From: Plotosus lineatus
Taxonomy: Eukaryota; Chordata; Actinopteri; Siluriformes; Plotosidae
NCBI GenBank assembly: GCA_024760905.1
Contig: CM045734.1
Span: forward strand, 42,279,564-42,343,563
Length of the DNA: 64,000 nt
Reading direction: 5' to 3'
A program made the translations under genes and the position numbers. The notes beneath the pieces were generated by a model. That model saw only the letters and a list, made by a program, of their open reading frames with translations. It had not been told where the DNA came from and made no database searches. The stretch's first letter is position 1, and every line of letters begins with the position of its first letter. Positions 54,919-64,000 of this stretch are shown one piece after another.

Positions 54919-54969
54919 ATGCTTGAGTTTCCACTGGATACTCAAGTTTCCCCCCACAATCTAAAAATA

Positions 54970-55330
54970 AGCAGACTAATCTCACTTCAGTTCATTTTCT
55001 GTAACCGCTTAATCCTAATTAGGGTTGCGGGGAGGCTGGCACCCATCCCAGCCAACTTCGGACGAGGGCAGAGTACACCCTGGACAGCTCGCCAGGCCAT
55101 CGCAGGGCGGAAACAGACGGCTTTGCAGCTACTCTTGTCGAAAGTCAGCAATGGTTCTTTTACATGCCTCACACCACAGACAGTGAGAGACATGGTCGGC
55201 CTTTGATAACCCAGTTAGCTGCACTGGGGAGGACAGTGACAACCTTGTGGCGAGTGGGACTCGAACCCCCAACCTTTGGATCAGCGATCCAGTGCCCTAT
55301 ACCACTAGACCACCACTGCCAGCAGACTAA
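54970..55330 (-). mobile_element. SINE-A, tail 1, inside SINE-D, with target duplication
   Basis: Insert at 54980-55320, complement of tail 1 through a head ending ccaccactgcc. Perfect 10-bp duplication agcagactaa at 54970-54979 and 55321-55330. Confidence 0.9.
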
Positions 55331-55445
55331 ACTGCTGTTCCAAATAACCCATTGGTGTGTGCATAAAATGGTGCTCTGGCTAGATGTTTTGTGTGCACTC
55401 TTCGTCTGCCTGGTGATGGCTGAGATAGGCTTTTGCCTCGATATA

Positions 55446-55598
55446 ATATTGTTAGAAAGAATGAGCAAGTAAGCTGTGGTGTGATCTCTGCAGTGGCACT
55501 GGAAACCTTTTATTAGTCTTTGGTTTTGTGTTAGAGTGTAGACTGATGATAAAATGTGCAAAAAACAAAACAAACCCTCACTACTGTATTAGATTTAT
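55446..55598. other. short unique interval
   Basis: Nothing recognised. Confidence 0.4.
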
Positions 55599-55938
55599 AT
55601 GAATATGAGGATGAATAGGATCAGGAATGAGTACATCAGATGGACAGCTCATGTAAGCGGTTTTGGAGACAAAGTCAGAGAGGGTAGATTGAGATGGTTT
55701 GGACATGTACAGAGGAGGGATAGTGAGTATATTGGTAGTAGGATGCTGAGGTTGGAACTACCAGGCAGAAGGCCTAGAGCAAGAGCAAAGAGACGATTTA
55801 TGGATGTGGTGAAGGAGGACATGAAGGTAGTTGGAGTAAGAGTAGAAGATGCAGAGGATATGGTGAGACGGAGGCAGATGATTTGCTGTGGCGACCCCTG
55901 AGGGGAACAGGCGGAAGGAAAAGAAGAAGAAGAAGAAT
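55599..55938 (+). mobile_element. RTE LINE 3' fragment with (GAA)n tail
   Basis: 5' truncated. A 100-codon open frame contains LRWFGHVQRRDSEYIGSRML and ends CCGDP, then ggcgacccctgaggggaac and (gaa)n at about 55921-55936. Flanking duplication not found. Confidence 0.88.
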
Positions 55939-56550
55939 GTCCCAATAGTAACTCATTATCAGTCGTGAGAGGCCAGTGAATTAAAACGGATCTATGTTGT
56001 TCCTCAGAACAGGACATTTGATATGGCAGGCAGACTAACAGCTATAGATAGTGTGAAATACCATCGCCATTTAATCAGCTGGTGTGCTCCTACTAACTAT
56101 TTCCTGTGGTTGGAAATATTTTTAATATAAATATGGAAAATATATAAATGTATTGATACAAAAATGGAAATATATATAATATAGTTTCTGTGTGTCTGTA
56201 GCCAGAGATTCTTTTGAAAGCTGAGAAGTAAAAAAAAAAAAAAAAAAAAAAAGCCCTGTCACCTTGATAAATAATGTATAAGCAGAAATACATGAACCCC
56301 TGAGGTCTTTAAGTTAAATTCTTATTGACATAGCTTCGTTATTATGTGAACAGATATTTGGTGAATAGAATGCTATGTGCTCGAATTTCAGTATAATACA
56401 CATACCACTATGTCCCTGATAACCATGTCAGTAATTTTTGCCTTTGACCATTTCGTAATCTTAGCTATATACGATATGATTCCATAAATTGTCTTATACT
56501 GTACAGTTATGTGCAAGGGATTGCATTTTAATCCTGCGAATTATGGTTTC
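55939..56550. other. unique DNA with poly(A)
   Basis: A run at 56230-56253. No gene recognised. Confidence 0.5.
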
Positions 56551-56897
56551 ATAAATTATTTCATTTTCTGTAACTGCTTAATCCTAATTAGGGTCGTGGG
56601 GAGGCTGGCGTCCATCCCAGCCAACTTCCGGCGAGGGCAGAGTACACCCTGGACAGCTCGCTAGGCCATCACAGGGTGGAAACACACTGATGGCTATACA
56701 GCTACTCTTTACGGAAGTCAGCAATGGTTCTTTTACATGAGCCTCTCACCATAGACAGTGAGAGACATGGCCGGCCTTTGATAACCCAGTTAGCTGCACT
56801 GGGGGGGACAGTGGCAACCTTGTGGAGAATGGGACTCGAAGCCCCATCCTTCGGATCAGCAATCCAGCACCCTATACCAGTGCACCACCACTACCCT
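56551..56897 (-). mobile_element. SINE-A, tail 1, full length
   Basis: Complement of tail 1 (ctgcttaatcctaattaggg onward), body, a diverged B box (gactcgaagcccc) and a head ending caccaccactaccc. Confidence 0.86.
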
Positions 56898-56950
56898 GAT
56901 TCTATTTCCTAAAATATAAATAAAGTAGGAGACTAATTTGAATTGGGTCA

Positions 56951-57255
56951 TTGGGGCCGGTGGTGTAGTGGTTAGGGTGCTGTGCTCATAATTGAGAGGT
57001 TGTGAGTTCGAATCCCACTGAGACCCTCACTGTGCTAAGACCCCTGGGCAAGGTCTCAATCACAAGTGTGCCTCTGTTCACCCAGCAGTATAAATGGGTA
57101 CCAGTAAAATATACTGGGAAGGTAACCTGCGATGGACTAGCGTCCCATCCAGGAGGAGTTGAACTCCTGGTTGCTTCACGCTACAGAAACCAGGGATAAG
57201 CACAGACCTGATGAGCCACTATGGCTCGGGTATAAAAACCCAACAGACTTAATCT
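56951..57255 (+). mobile_element. SINE-B, full length
   Basis: Head ggccggtggtgtagtggtta, near-perfect B box gagttcgaatcccac, body, and tail gatgagccactatggctcg. The cleanest SINE-B here. Confidence 0.86.
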
Positions 57256-57497
57256 TTTTACCACTTTACACTCCTGCTCTGACCAGTTACCACTGACGTT
57301 ATCAATACATGATGCAGTATTTTATGTTTTTGCTAATATGGTCGATGTTTTGCAAGCCTCACATCTATCCATTTGTTTGCACACATGAAAGTAAAAACTG
57401 CTTGTTTCAGTGACATTTTTGCTACATCCCACAGGATCCGAGTCCTGATACAAACCTCTTGTCTGAAGCAGATGCTGTGACCTTTCTGATAAGTGCA

Positions 57498-57529
<32 letters not shown>

Positions 57530-57750
57530 TCACAAATTAGAATGGTGCTTAGTGTTCATACCTTTATTTGTATCAGTTTAGTTCTTAGCATTTTCCCATT
57601 TGGAAATTTGTATTTGAGTGAATTCTTTAAAAAAACATTAAAACGTTAAATATATATAAAATAAATGAAAAAGTCAACAACAACATTGTTCAGAGTGAGG
57701 GAAAGGACAAGAAAGAGCATGAGATGTAATTCTAATGTTGGGGGAACATG
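57256..57750. other. unique DNA with poly(A)
   Basis: A run at about 57502-57529. No gene recognised. Confidence 0.5.
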
Positions 57751-57752
57751 GA

Positions 57753-58329
<577 letters not shown>

Positions 58330-58622
58330 CTTCCCTAATTTTCATCGTTCGTTTTCTGTAACTACTTAATCCTAATTAGGGTCATGTGGAGGCTGCCACC
58401 CAGCCCAGCCGACTCCGAGTGAGGGCAATACACCCTGGACAGCTCGCCAGGCCATCATGAACCTCACACCATAGAAATGGCCCGTCTTTGATAATCCAGT
58501 TAGCTGTACTGGGGGTCAGTGACAACCCGTGGAGAGTGGGGCTTGAACCCCTAACCTTAGGATCACTGAGCCAGCACCTTTACCACCAGGCCACCACTGC
58601 CCCCTTCACCTTCCCTAATTTT
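58330..58622 (-). mobile_element. SINE-A, tail 1, internally deleted, with target duplication
   Basis: Insert at 58343-58609. The complement of tail 1 is followed by a body lacking the gtcagcaatggttctttt segment, then a head ending ccaccactgcccc. Perfect 13-bp duplication cttccctaatttt at 58330-58342 and 58610-58622. Confidence 0.9.
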
Positions 58623-58794
58623 AGTTATATCCAATTCCTACTCATCAAGTGTTGCCTACCACCAACAAGGGCAGGGCTTAAGCATGCACATCCCTGCTCC
58701 ATGACATGTGATGCTGCTACCCACCTATTTTACAAACTAGTGCACATGGGCATTTGGAGGCAGCCTAACATATCTGCCTCCTTTTTTAATTAAC

Positions 58795-59080
58795 AATATG
58801 AGAGTTTTTTTAAGTCCTGGGCTCAGCAAGGGCGTTTCTGTGTGAAGTTTGCATGTTTTTCCCATGCTTCTTTCGGTTCTTCCAGATATTTTGGTTTCCT
58901 CCTTCACTTCAAAGACATGCAAATAAGGCTAATTGGCTGGTCCAAATTGACCCCTAAATGTGAGTGTAAATTATTATATGTGTTGGCCCTGCAATGAACT
59001 GGCCAGTTATTCGGGATGTACACCACCATCATATCTGTCTTATGGTCCAGACAGGGTAACAGTTGCAACTTAGCTTCATC
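58795..59080 (+). mobile_element. SINE-D, partial
   Basis: gtgtgaagtttgcatgtttt, ggtttcctccttcacttcaa, ggctaattggctggtccaaa and gttggccctgcaatgaact. The head is mostly missing and tail 1 is decayed. Confidence 0.7.
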
Positions 59081-59087
59081 CTCGATG

Positions 59088-59312
59088 GCAGGAGTCTCAA
59101 ACTCATTCCACAAAGGGCCACTGTGGATGCAGGGTTTTGTTTCACCCAAGCAGCAGCACACCGGACATGATTCTTTTAATAAACTGATCTGAGTCTTCAG
59201 GCAGTTGATTGGTTAATCTGTGTTCTGTGAGACTGGTCTGCTGCTGCTTGGTTGAAGCAAAAACCTGCAGCCACTGCGGTCCTTTGTGGAAAGAGTTTGA
59301 GACCCTTTCTCT
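59088..59312. mobile_element. hAT-type foldback MITE
   Basis: Left arm begins gagtctcaaactcattccac, and the complement of the right end begins gggtctcaaactctttccac. The arms continue as inverted repeats (acaaagggccactgtgg; tttcacccaagcagcag) for about 90 bp each around a short centre. Ends are close to the hAT MITE at 41221. Target duplication not determined. Confidence 0.65.
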
Positions 59313-60130
59313 ATGGTCTATGGCAGGGTCCAATATGAGCTTATACACTGAATCTAGCCACAGTCCATTATTACAAGTTGACATTACAGAAGCTGACACA
59401 AAGTCAACCTTATAACTTTCTACTTTCAGGTGACAACAAACTTTTTTTTTTTTTTTTTTTGTTATCAATGCACTGCCCAAGATCAGTATTTGCTCTACTA
59501 AGAATTGATGAGTCAAGTGCTGCATCCCTATGCTACATAAGCATAGGAACAGAAACGTGTTAGTAAAAGTACATTTAGTTCCATTTATCAACATTAGAGC
59601 TGCCAATAGGATTATATGACTATAGACGGCCAAATAAATTATGGACTATTGGAGCTGTTTCAGTCTAATCATTGACTCACTTCCTGTACTTCCAGTCATT
59701 GTATGACTGCAAGGTATCAAATGAATGGGGAGGCGATGCTTTAAGCTTCCAAAGTAAACTTTTATCCCAGGCAGGATGAAAAGAGGCATCTTATTATATC
59801 TTCAGAATAAATTCAAGAACAAGCAGCTTCAAGTATAGAGCAAATATTTGAAAATTCAAACACTGTCCGCAATACAACGGGGAGGTCTAGAGGTGCTGAG
59901 TACTCAACAGATCAAAAGGAGAAAGGTGTAAGAGGCAAGAGGTCGATAATGACAAATACATTGCAGTATAGAACAAACTTGCTACTGCATACTGACCCAG
60001 TTGTACGGCAAAAGAGGACTGGATAAACAGTTAGGCCCGAGGTTTGCAAAAAGTTAAACTCTTGTTGGAAATCCATACAGTGCATATAGAAAACTCTATA
60101 ATAAAACAATTATGCTTATTTGCAAGAGGT
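59313..60130. other. unique DNA with poly(T)
   Basis: T run at 59442-59460. No gene recognised. Confidence 0.5.
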
Positions 60131-60132
60131 GT

Positions 60133-60400
60133 GAGCCTATGTCAGTTGACTTCACATTTGGCCAAAGATGAGGTGCAACCTAAACAGCTCATCAGTCCAT
60201 TGAAGGGCTAACACACACTCACTCATAGTGGCAATTTAGAACAACCACTTAGACTAATGTGCATGTGTTTGGAACAAAAAGTACTCAGAGGAAACCCGCA
60301 CAGACATAGGAAGGACATGCAAACTCCTCACAGAAACAGCCTTGCTCAGTCTGGAACTCACACTTGGACTTTCATGCTGTGAGGTAGAATTGACAAATAA
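60133..60400 (-). mobile_element. SINE-D, diverged
   Basis: Complement words agctcatcagtccattgaag, actaatgtgcatgtgtttgg, aggaaacccgcacagacata, aggacatgcaaactcctcac and ttcatgctgtgaggtag. Confidence 0.7.
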
Positions 60401-60415
60401 TATTCCACCATGAAG

Positions 60416-60417
<2 letters not shown>

Positions 60418-60495
<78 letters not shown>
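60418..60495. repeat. (TA)n microsatellite
   Basis: About 78 bp of TA immediately before a SINE-A head. Confidence 0.97.
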
Positions 60496-60500
<5 letters not shown>

Positions 60501-60668
60501 GTGGTCGTCTAGTCGATAGGATGCAGGATCGCTGATCCTAAGGTTGGGGGTTCGAGTCCCCACAAGGTTGTCACTTTCCCCCCAGTGCAGCTCACTGGGT
60601 TATCAAAGGCGGGCCATGTCTCTCACTGTCTACGGTGAGAGGTTCATGTAAAAGAACCATTGCTGAAT
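60496..60668 (+). mobile_element. SINE-A, head and body only
   Basis: Starts ggcagtggtcgtctagtcg against the (TA)n array, B box ggttcgagtcc, body to accattgctga, then stops abruptly where MITE-1 sequence starts. No tail. Confidence 0.83.
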
Positions 60669-60869
60669 TTTATTTACCTATTAGCATTATTTTTGAATTT
60701 TTAATTGTTAATATAAAAATGTATAGCATTGAACATGTGTTTATTGATATTATATAGACATATACATGTACGTATACATCAGTCGGGGGGGGGGGTTGAT
60801 CCTACTTCGCGGAATTCTGCGGTCGCAAGTGGATCTTGGTCCCAATTAACCAAGGAAAGTGAGGGATTG
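60669..60869 (+). mobile_element. MITE-1, right part
   Basis: attttatttacctattagc through gtacgtatacatcagtcg, a G run at 60785-60795 and cccaattaaccaaggaaag, ending agtgagggattg before TA. The left part is missing beyond the SINE-A. Confidence 0.65.
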
Positions 60870-61645
60870 TATATATACAAATTTTCTTAAAAAGTTAACA
60901 AATGCTTAGAAGATCATTATGTAAAAAATAAAACAGACTGCATGTTTTTAAGTCCCAATTCCCAGTTTTGAAGAGCTGCAATGCAGTTCATCTTACATCT
61001 TACATACTGATAACAAAGCAGCAATACCGCGCAAAAAGTGAGAGGGGAAACATGTATTCTGTAGGATATTCTCAAGTACAATCAATTCACTCTTCTTGAC
61101 ACTATTCTTTCTGAATAATCAAAACATACTGGTCTGTTATTGTACTTTAATTATATAAATTAAGTATGAATATTTAAATGTGTTTTGTGTCATTGACTGA
61201 GCAGTTGAATACTTCTAGAGTACTGGTGAGGCAATCCAAATCTTTTGTACCATAATGATGTAATTATCTCCTGTGAGTGCATGTGCATGCGTATCAGTGT
61301 GTGCATGCATGTGTGTGTTTACTACATTGCGGGGACAATTAAACATTATGATACTCGTGCTGCGGGTGTATTATCATCCCAACGGTATTTAGACAGATTT
61401 TACCTCATGAGACATTGCTTGGAAACTATATGGTTAAAGGTTTGTGAATACCTCACAGTTGTGATGTCATTCCACAAAACTGGAGGCAAACAATTGTTCT
61501 TTCTGTGCTGCAACATTAAAAATCCCCTGTATTAGACCTAAGGGCTTCAAATGGATTTTAACACTGCAAATGCCCCATGCATAAACGGAGCTCTATAAAG
61601 ATGGTTGAATAACTTAAGTACACAGAAAACTTACCTGATTCTCAC
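60870..61645. other. unique DNA
   Basis: No element or gene recognised. Confidence 0.5.
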
Positions 61646-61646
61646 A

Positions 61647-61648
<2 letters not shown>

Positions 61649-61694
<46 letters not shown>
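61649..61694. repeat. (AAT)n microsatellite at RTE 3' end
   Basis: About 15 AAT units joined to the complement of the RTE 3' end (cttcttctcctttcagc). The array is the microsatellite tail of that insertion. Confidence 0.95.
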
Positions 61695-64000
61695 CTTCTT
61701 CTCCTTTCAGCTTTTCCCTTCAGGGTTCCTCACAGCGAATCATCTGCCTCCATCTCACCCTATCCTTTGCATCTTCTTCTCTTACACCAACTACACTCAT
61801 GTCCTCCTTCACCACATCCATGGATCGTCTCTTTGATCTTCCTCTAGGCCTTCTGCCTGGTAGTTCCAGCCTCAGCATCCTATTACCAATATACTTACTA
61901 TCACTCCTCTGTACATGTCCAAACCATCTCAATCTAGCCTCTCTGACTTTGTCTCCAAAACATCTTACATGTTCTGTCCCTCTAATGTGCTCATTCCTAA
62001 TCCTATCCATCCTCGTTACTCCCAAAGAGAACCTCAACATTTTCATCACTGCTACCTCCACCTCTGCCTCCTGTCTTTTCCCCAGGGCCACTGTTTCTAA
62101 ACCAGACAACATCGCTGGCCTCAACACCGTCTTGTACACTTTTCCTTTCATTCTTGCCGATACCCTCCTATCACACATCACACCGGACACTTTTCTTCAA
62201 CCATTCCAACCTGCCTGCACACGCTTCTTCACCTCTTTTCCACACTCTCCATTGCTCTGGATTGTTGAGCCTAAGTACTTAAAATCTTCCACCTTTCTTA
62301 TCTCTGCTCCCTGTAACCTCACCGTTCCTCTTGGGTCCTTGTCATTCATGCACATGTATTCTGTCTTACTGAGGCTAATCTTCATTCCCCTCCTTTCCAG
62401 GGCATACCTCCACCTCTCTAGATTTTCCTGCACTTGTTCTCTGCTCTCACTACAGATCACAATGTCATCTGCAAACATCATAGTCCATGGGGAATCTTGT
62501 CTAACCTCATCTGTCAGCCTGTCCATCACCATAGCAAACAAGAAGGGGCTCAAAGCTGACCCTTGATGCAGTCCCACCTCCACCTTGAACTCTTCTGTCA
62601 CACCGACAGCACACCTCACCACTGTCTTACATCTCTCATACATGTCCTGTACCACTCTAACATACTTCTCTGCCCCTCCAGACTTCCTCATGCAATAGCA
62701 CAGTTCTTCTCTCGGCACCCTGTCATATGCTTTCTCCAGATCCACAAAGGAACAATGCAGCTCCCTCTGACCTTCTCTGTACTTCTCCATTAACATCCTC
62801 AAGGCAAACACTGCATCTGTGGTGCTCTTTCTTGGCATGAAACCAAACTGTTGTTCACAAATTCTGACCTCTGTCCTTAGTCTAGCTTCCACTATTCTTT
62901 CCCATAACTTCATCGTATGGCTCATCAACTTTATCCCTCTGTAGTTGCCACAACTCTGCACGTTTCCCTTGTTCTTAAAAATGGGCACCAGCAGACTTCT
63001 GCTCCATTCCTCTGGCATCCTTTCACTCTCGAAGACCTTGTTAAATGTTCTTGTCAGAAAATCTACTGCTACCTCTCCTAGACACTTCCATACCTCCACC
63101 GGTATGTCATCAGGACCAACTGCCTTTCCATTCTTCATCCTCTTCAATGCCCTCCTCACTTCACCCTTACTAATCTTTGCTACTTCCTGGTCCTCAACAG
63201 TCACCTCTTCTACTCTTTTTTCTCTCTCATTTTCCTCATTCATCAGCTCTTCAAAGTACTCTTTTCATCTTCCCAGCAGACTTCTGTCATCAGTCAATAC
63301 ATTTCCCTCTCTGTCTTTTATCAATCTAACTTGCCGCACGTCCTTCCCATCTCTATTTCTCTGCTGTGCAAACCTGTATAAATCATTTTCTCCCTCTTTA
63401 CTTTCCAACCGAGCATACAAGTCATCATACGCCCTCTGTTTGGGCTTTGACACTGATACCTTTGCCTTATGCTGTGTCTCCCTGTACTCCTGTTTACTCT
63501 CTTCGGTTTTCTCAATGTCCCACCTCTTCTTAGCTAACCTCTTCCTTTGTACACACTCCTGCACTTCCTCATTCCACCACCAAGTCTCCTTATCTACTTT
63601 CCTTCCAGATGACACACCAAGTATTCTCCTACCTGTCTCCGTGATCACATTAGCTGTAGTTGTCCAGTCATCTGGAAGCACTTCCTGACCACCCAACGCC
63701 TGTTTCAACTCCTCCTTGAAGACAACCCGACACTCTTCCTTTTTCAGCTTCCACCACTTTGTCTTCTGCTCTGCCTTTGCCTTCTTCCCCTTCCTCACCA
63801 TCAGCATCATCCTGCACACCACCATCCTATGCTGTTTGGCAACACTCTCACCCACTACTACTTTGCAGTCACTGACTTCCTTCAAATTACATCGCCTGCA
63901 CAAGATATAGTCTACCTGTGTGCTCCTACCTCCACTTTTATAAGTCACCCTATGCTCCTCTCTCTTCTGGAAGAAAGTATTCACCACAGCCATTTCCATC
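61695..64000 (-). mobile_element. RTE LINE, long copy running off the window
   Basis: Same family as 12410-15393. The 3' end is at about 61695; the 5' end lies beyond 64000. At least 2.3 kb present, apparently without frame shifts in the coding part. Confidence 0.93.
61720..64000 (-). pseudogene. RTE LINE ORF, one frame broken by two stop codons, 5' part outside window
   Basis: Reading from the edge: the end of the endonuclease (TQVDYILCRRCNLKEVSDCK, AKQHRMVVCRM), a linker, then RT with KAVGPDDIPVEVWKCLGE, motif A FVDLEKAYDRVP, motif B GLHQGSALSPF and an intact motif C FADDIVICSE (about 62480). The C-terminal region has MLRFSLGVTRMDRIRNEHIR and RLRWFGHVQR. All recognisable segments are in the same frame. 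The two visible lesions are TGA codons: at about 63253 (LLGR-stop-KEYFEEL, where the other copy has Cys) and about 62194 (AGWNG-stop-RKVSG, where the other copy has Trp, TGG to TGA). It is the best-preserved RTE template in the window. The plus-strand frames at 61799-62566 and 62945-63688 are antisense shadows. Confidence 0.93.

Larger units (their letters stand above)
54700..55445 (+). mobile_element. SINE-D split by SINE-C and SINE-A
   Basis: Pieces at 54700-54780 (cctgggttcaagcccccag, gtgtggagtttgcatgtctt), 54919-54979 (tttccccccacaatctaaaa) and 55331-55445 (actgctgttccaaataaccc, ggctgagataggcttttgcc) form one SINE-D in order. Confidence 0.78.

Noticed and set aside
59142..59633. A 163-codon minus-strand open frame
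   Set aside because: It crosses a foldback hAT MITE, a poly(T) run and unique DNA, so it is not a coherent protein.
61799..63688. Plus-strand open frames of 255 and 247 codons
   Set aside because: Again antisense shadows of the RTE ORF; the same peptides appear opposite the copy at 12.4-15.4 kb.

Overview
This window looks like repeat-dense, AT-rich noncoding DNA from a fish, most likely a ray-finned (teleost-type) fish. The evidence is the mix of families: tRNA-headed SINEs with tails of the kind known from teleosts, RTE and CR1/L2/Rex1-type LINEs, Ty3/gypsy, Tc1/mariner, pogo/Tigger-like and hAT transposons, and very long (TA)n and (CA)n microsatellites. I found no host protein-coding gene, exon, genuine tRNA, rRNA or bacterial-type feature. 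Every reading frame I could recognise is a decayed transposable-element protein. The species guess is inference.

Working names used below (mine, not database names). SINE-A: head starts ggggcagtggtgg, with A box tggtctagtgg and B box ggttcgagtcc, about 340 bp, very abundant. It carries one of two 3' tails. Tail 1 has the words gatggcctggcgagctgtcc and cctaattaggattaagcgg, is shared with SINE-D and resembles L2-type LINE ends. Tail 2 has ggaagggcatccgacg and gattcgctgtggcgac, and its end matches the 3' end of the RTE LINE in this window. SINE-B: ends in gatgagccactatggctcg. SINE-C: ends in a gtaagtcactctgga-type tail. SINE-D: head with ctcacagcaagaaggtcctg, a ggtttcctcccacagtcc-type body, and tail 1. 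SINE-E: a tRNA-like head with tagctcagttggtagag. SINE-F: a less certain tRNA-headed unit. MITE-1: TA-flanked element with ends cagggatccctcact.

Layout. 1-5 kb: two SINE-A copies in unique AT-rich DNA. 4.7-7 kb: (TA)n arrays entangled with SINE-A, a pogo-like fossil and a MITE-1. 8-10.4 kb: SINE-B, SINE-A, and a MITE-1 holding a SINE-A. 10.4-12.3 kb: unique DNA, a possible conserved noncoding element and an LTR-like fragment. 12.4-15.4 kb: a nearly full-length RTE LINE (minus strand) with a perfect 17-bp target duplication. 16.4-19.7 kb: SINE cluster. 19.6-23.9 kb: a GC-rich LINE inside a Tigger-like transposon inside a SINE-D. 24-33 kb: LINE, Tc1 and Tigger fossils, SINEs and a ~290-bp inverted repeat. 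33-36 kb: a Tigger-like element with a transposase stub, unique DNA and a SINE-D. 36.1-36.7 kb: an RTE 3' end plus extra sequence within one target duplication. 37-42.7 kb: a Ty3/gypsy fossil broken by SINE-A, Tc1 (itself holding a SINE-A) and a hAT MITE. 43-51 kb: SINEs, hAT MITE, LINE remnant, Tc1 fossil. 51-53 kb: MITE-1 with RTE and SINE insertions, next to a hAT fossil. 53-61 kb: more SINEs, Tc1 and hAT remnants, microsatellites. 61.7-64 kb: a second long RTE copy running off the window.

No cellular system is encoded here. The most informative signal is mechanistic. One SINE family uses two unrelated LINE-type tails. One copy carries both tails in series, apparently from a single insertion. 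An RTE insertion carries extra 3' sequence. Several 3-4 level nests give a relative age order of the families. Family assignments come from recall of protein and repeat motifs, not from a search.
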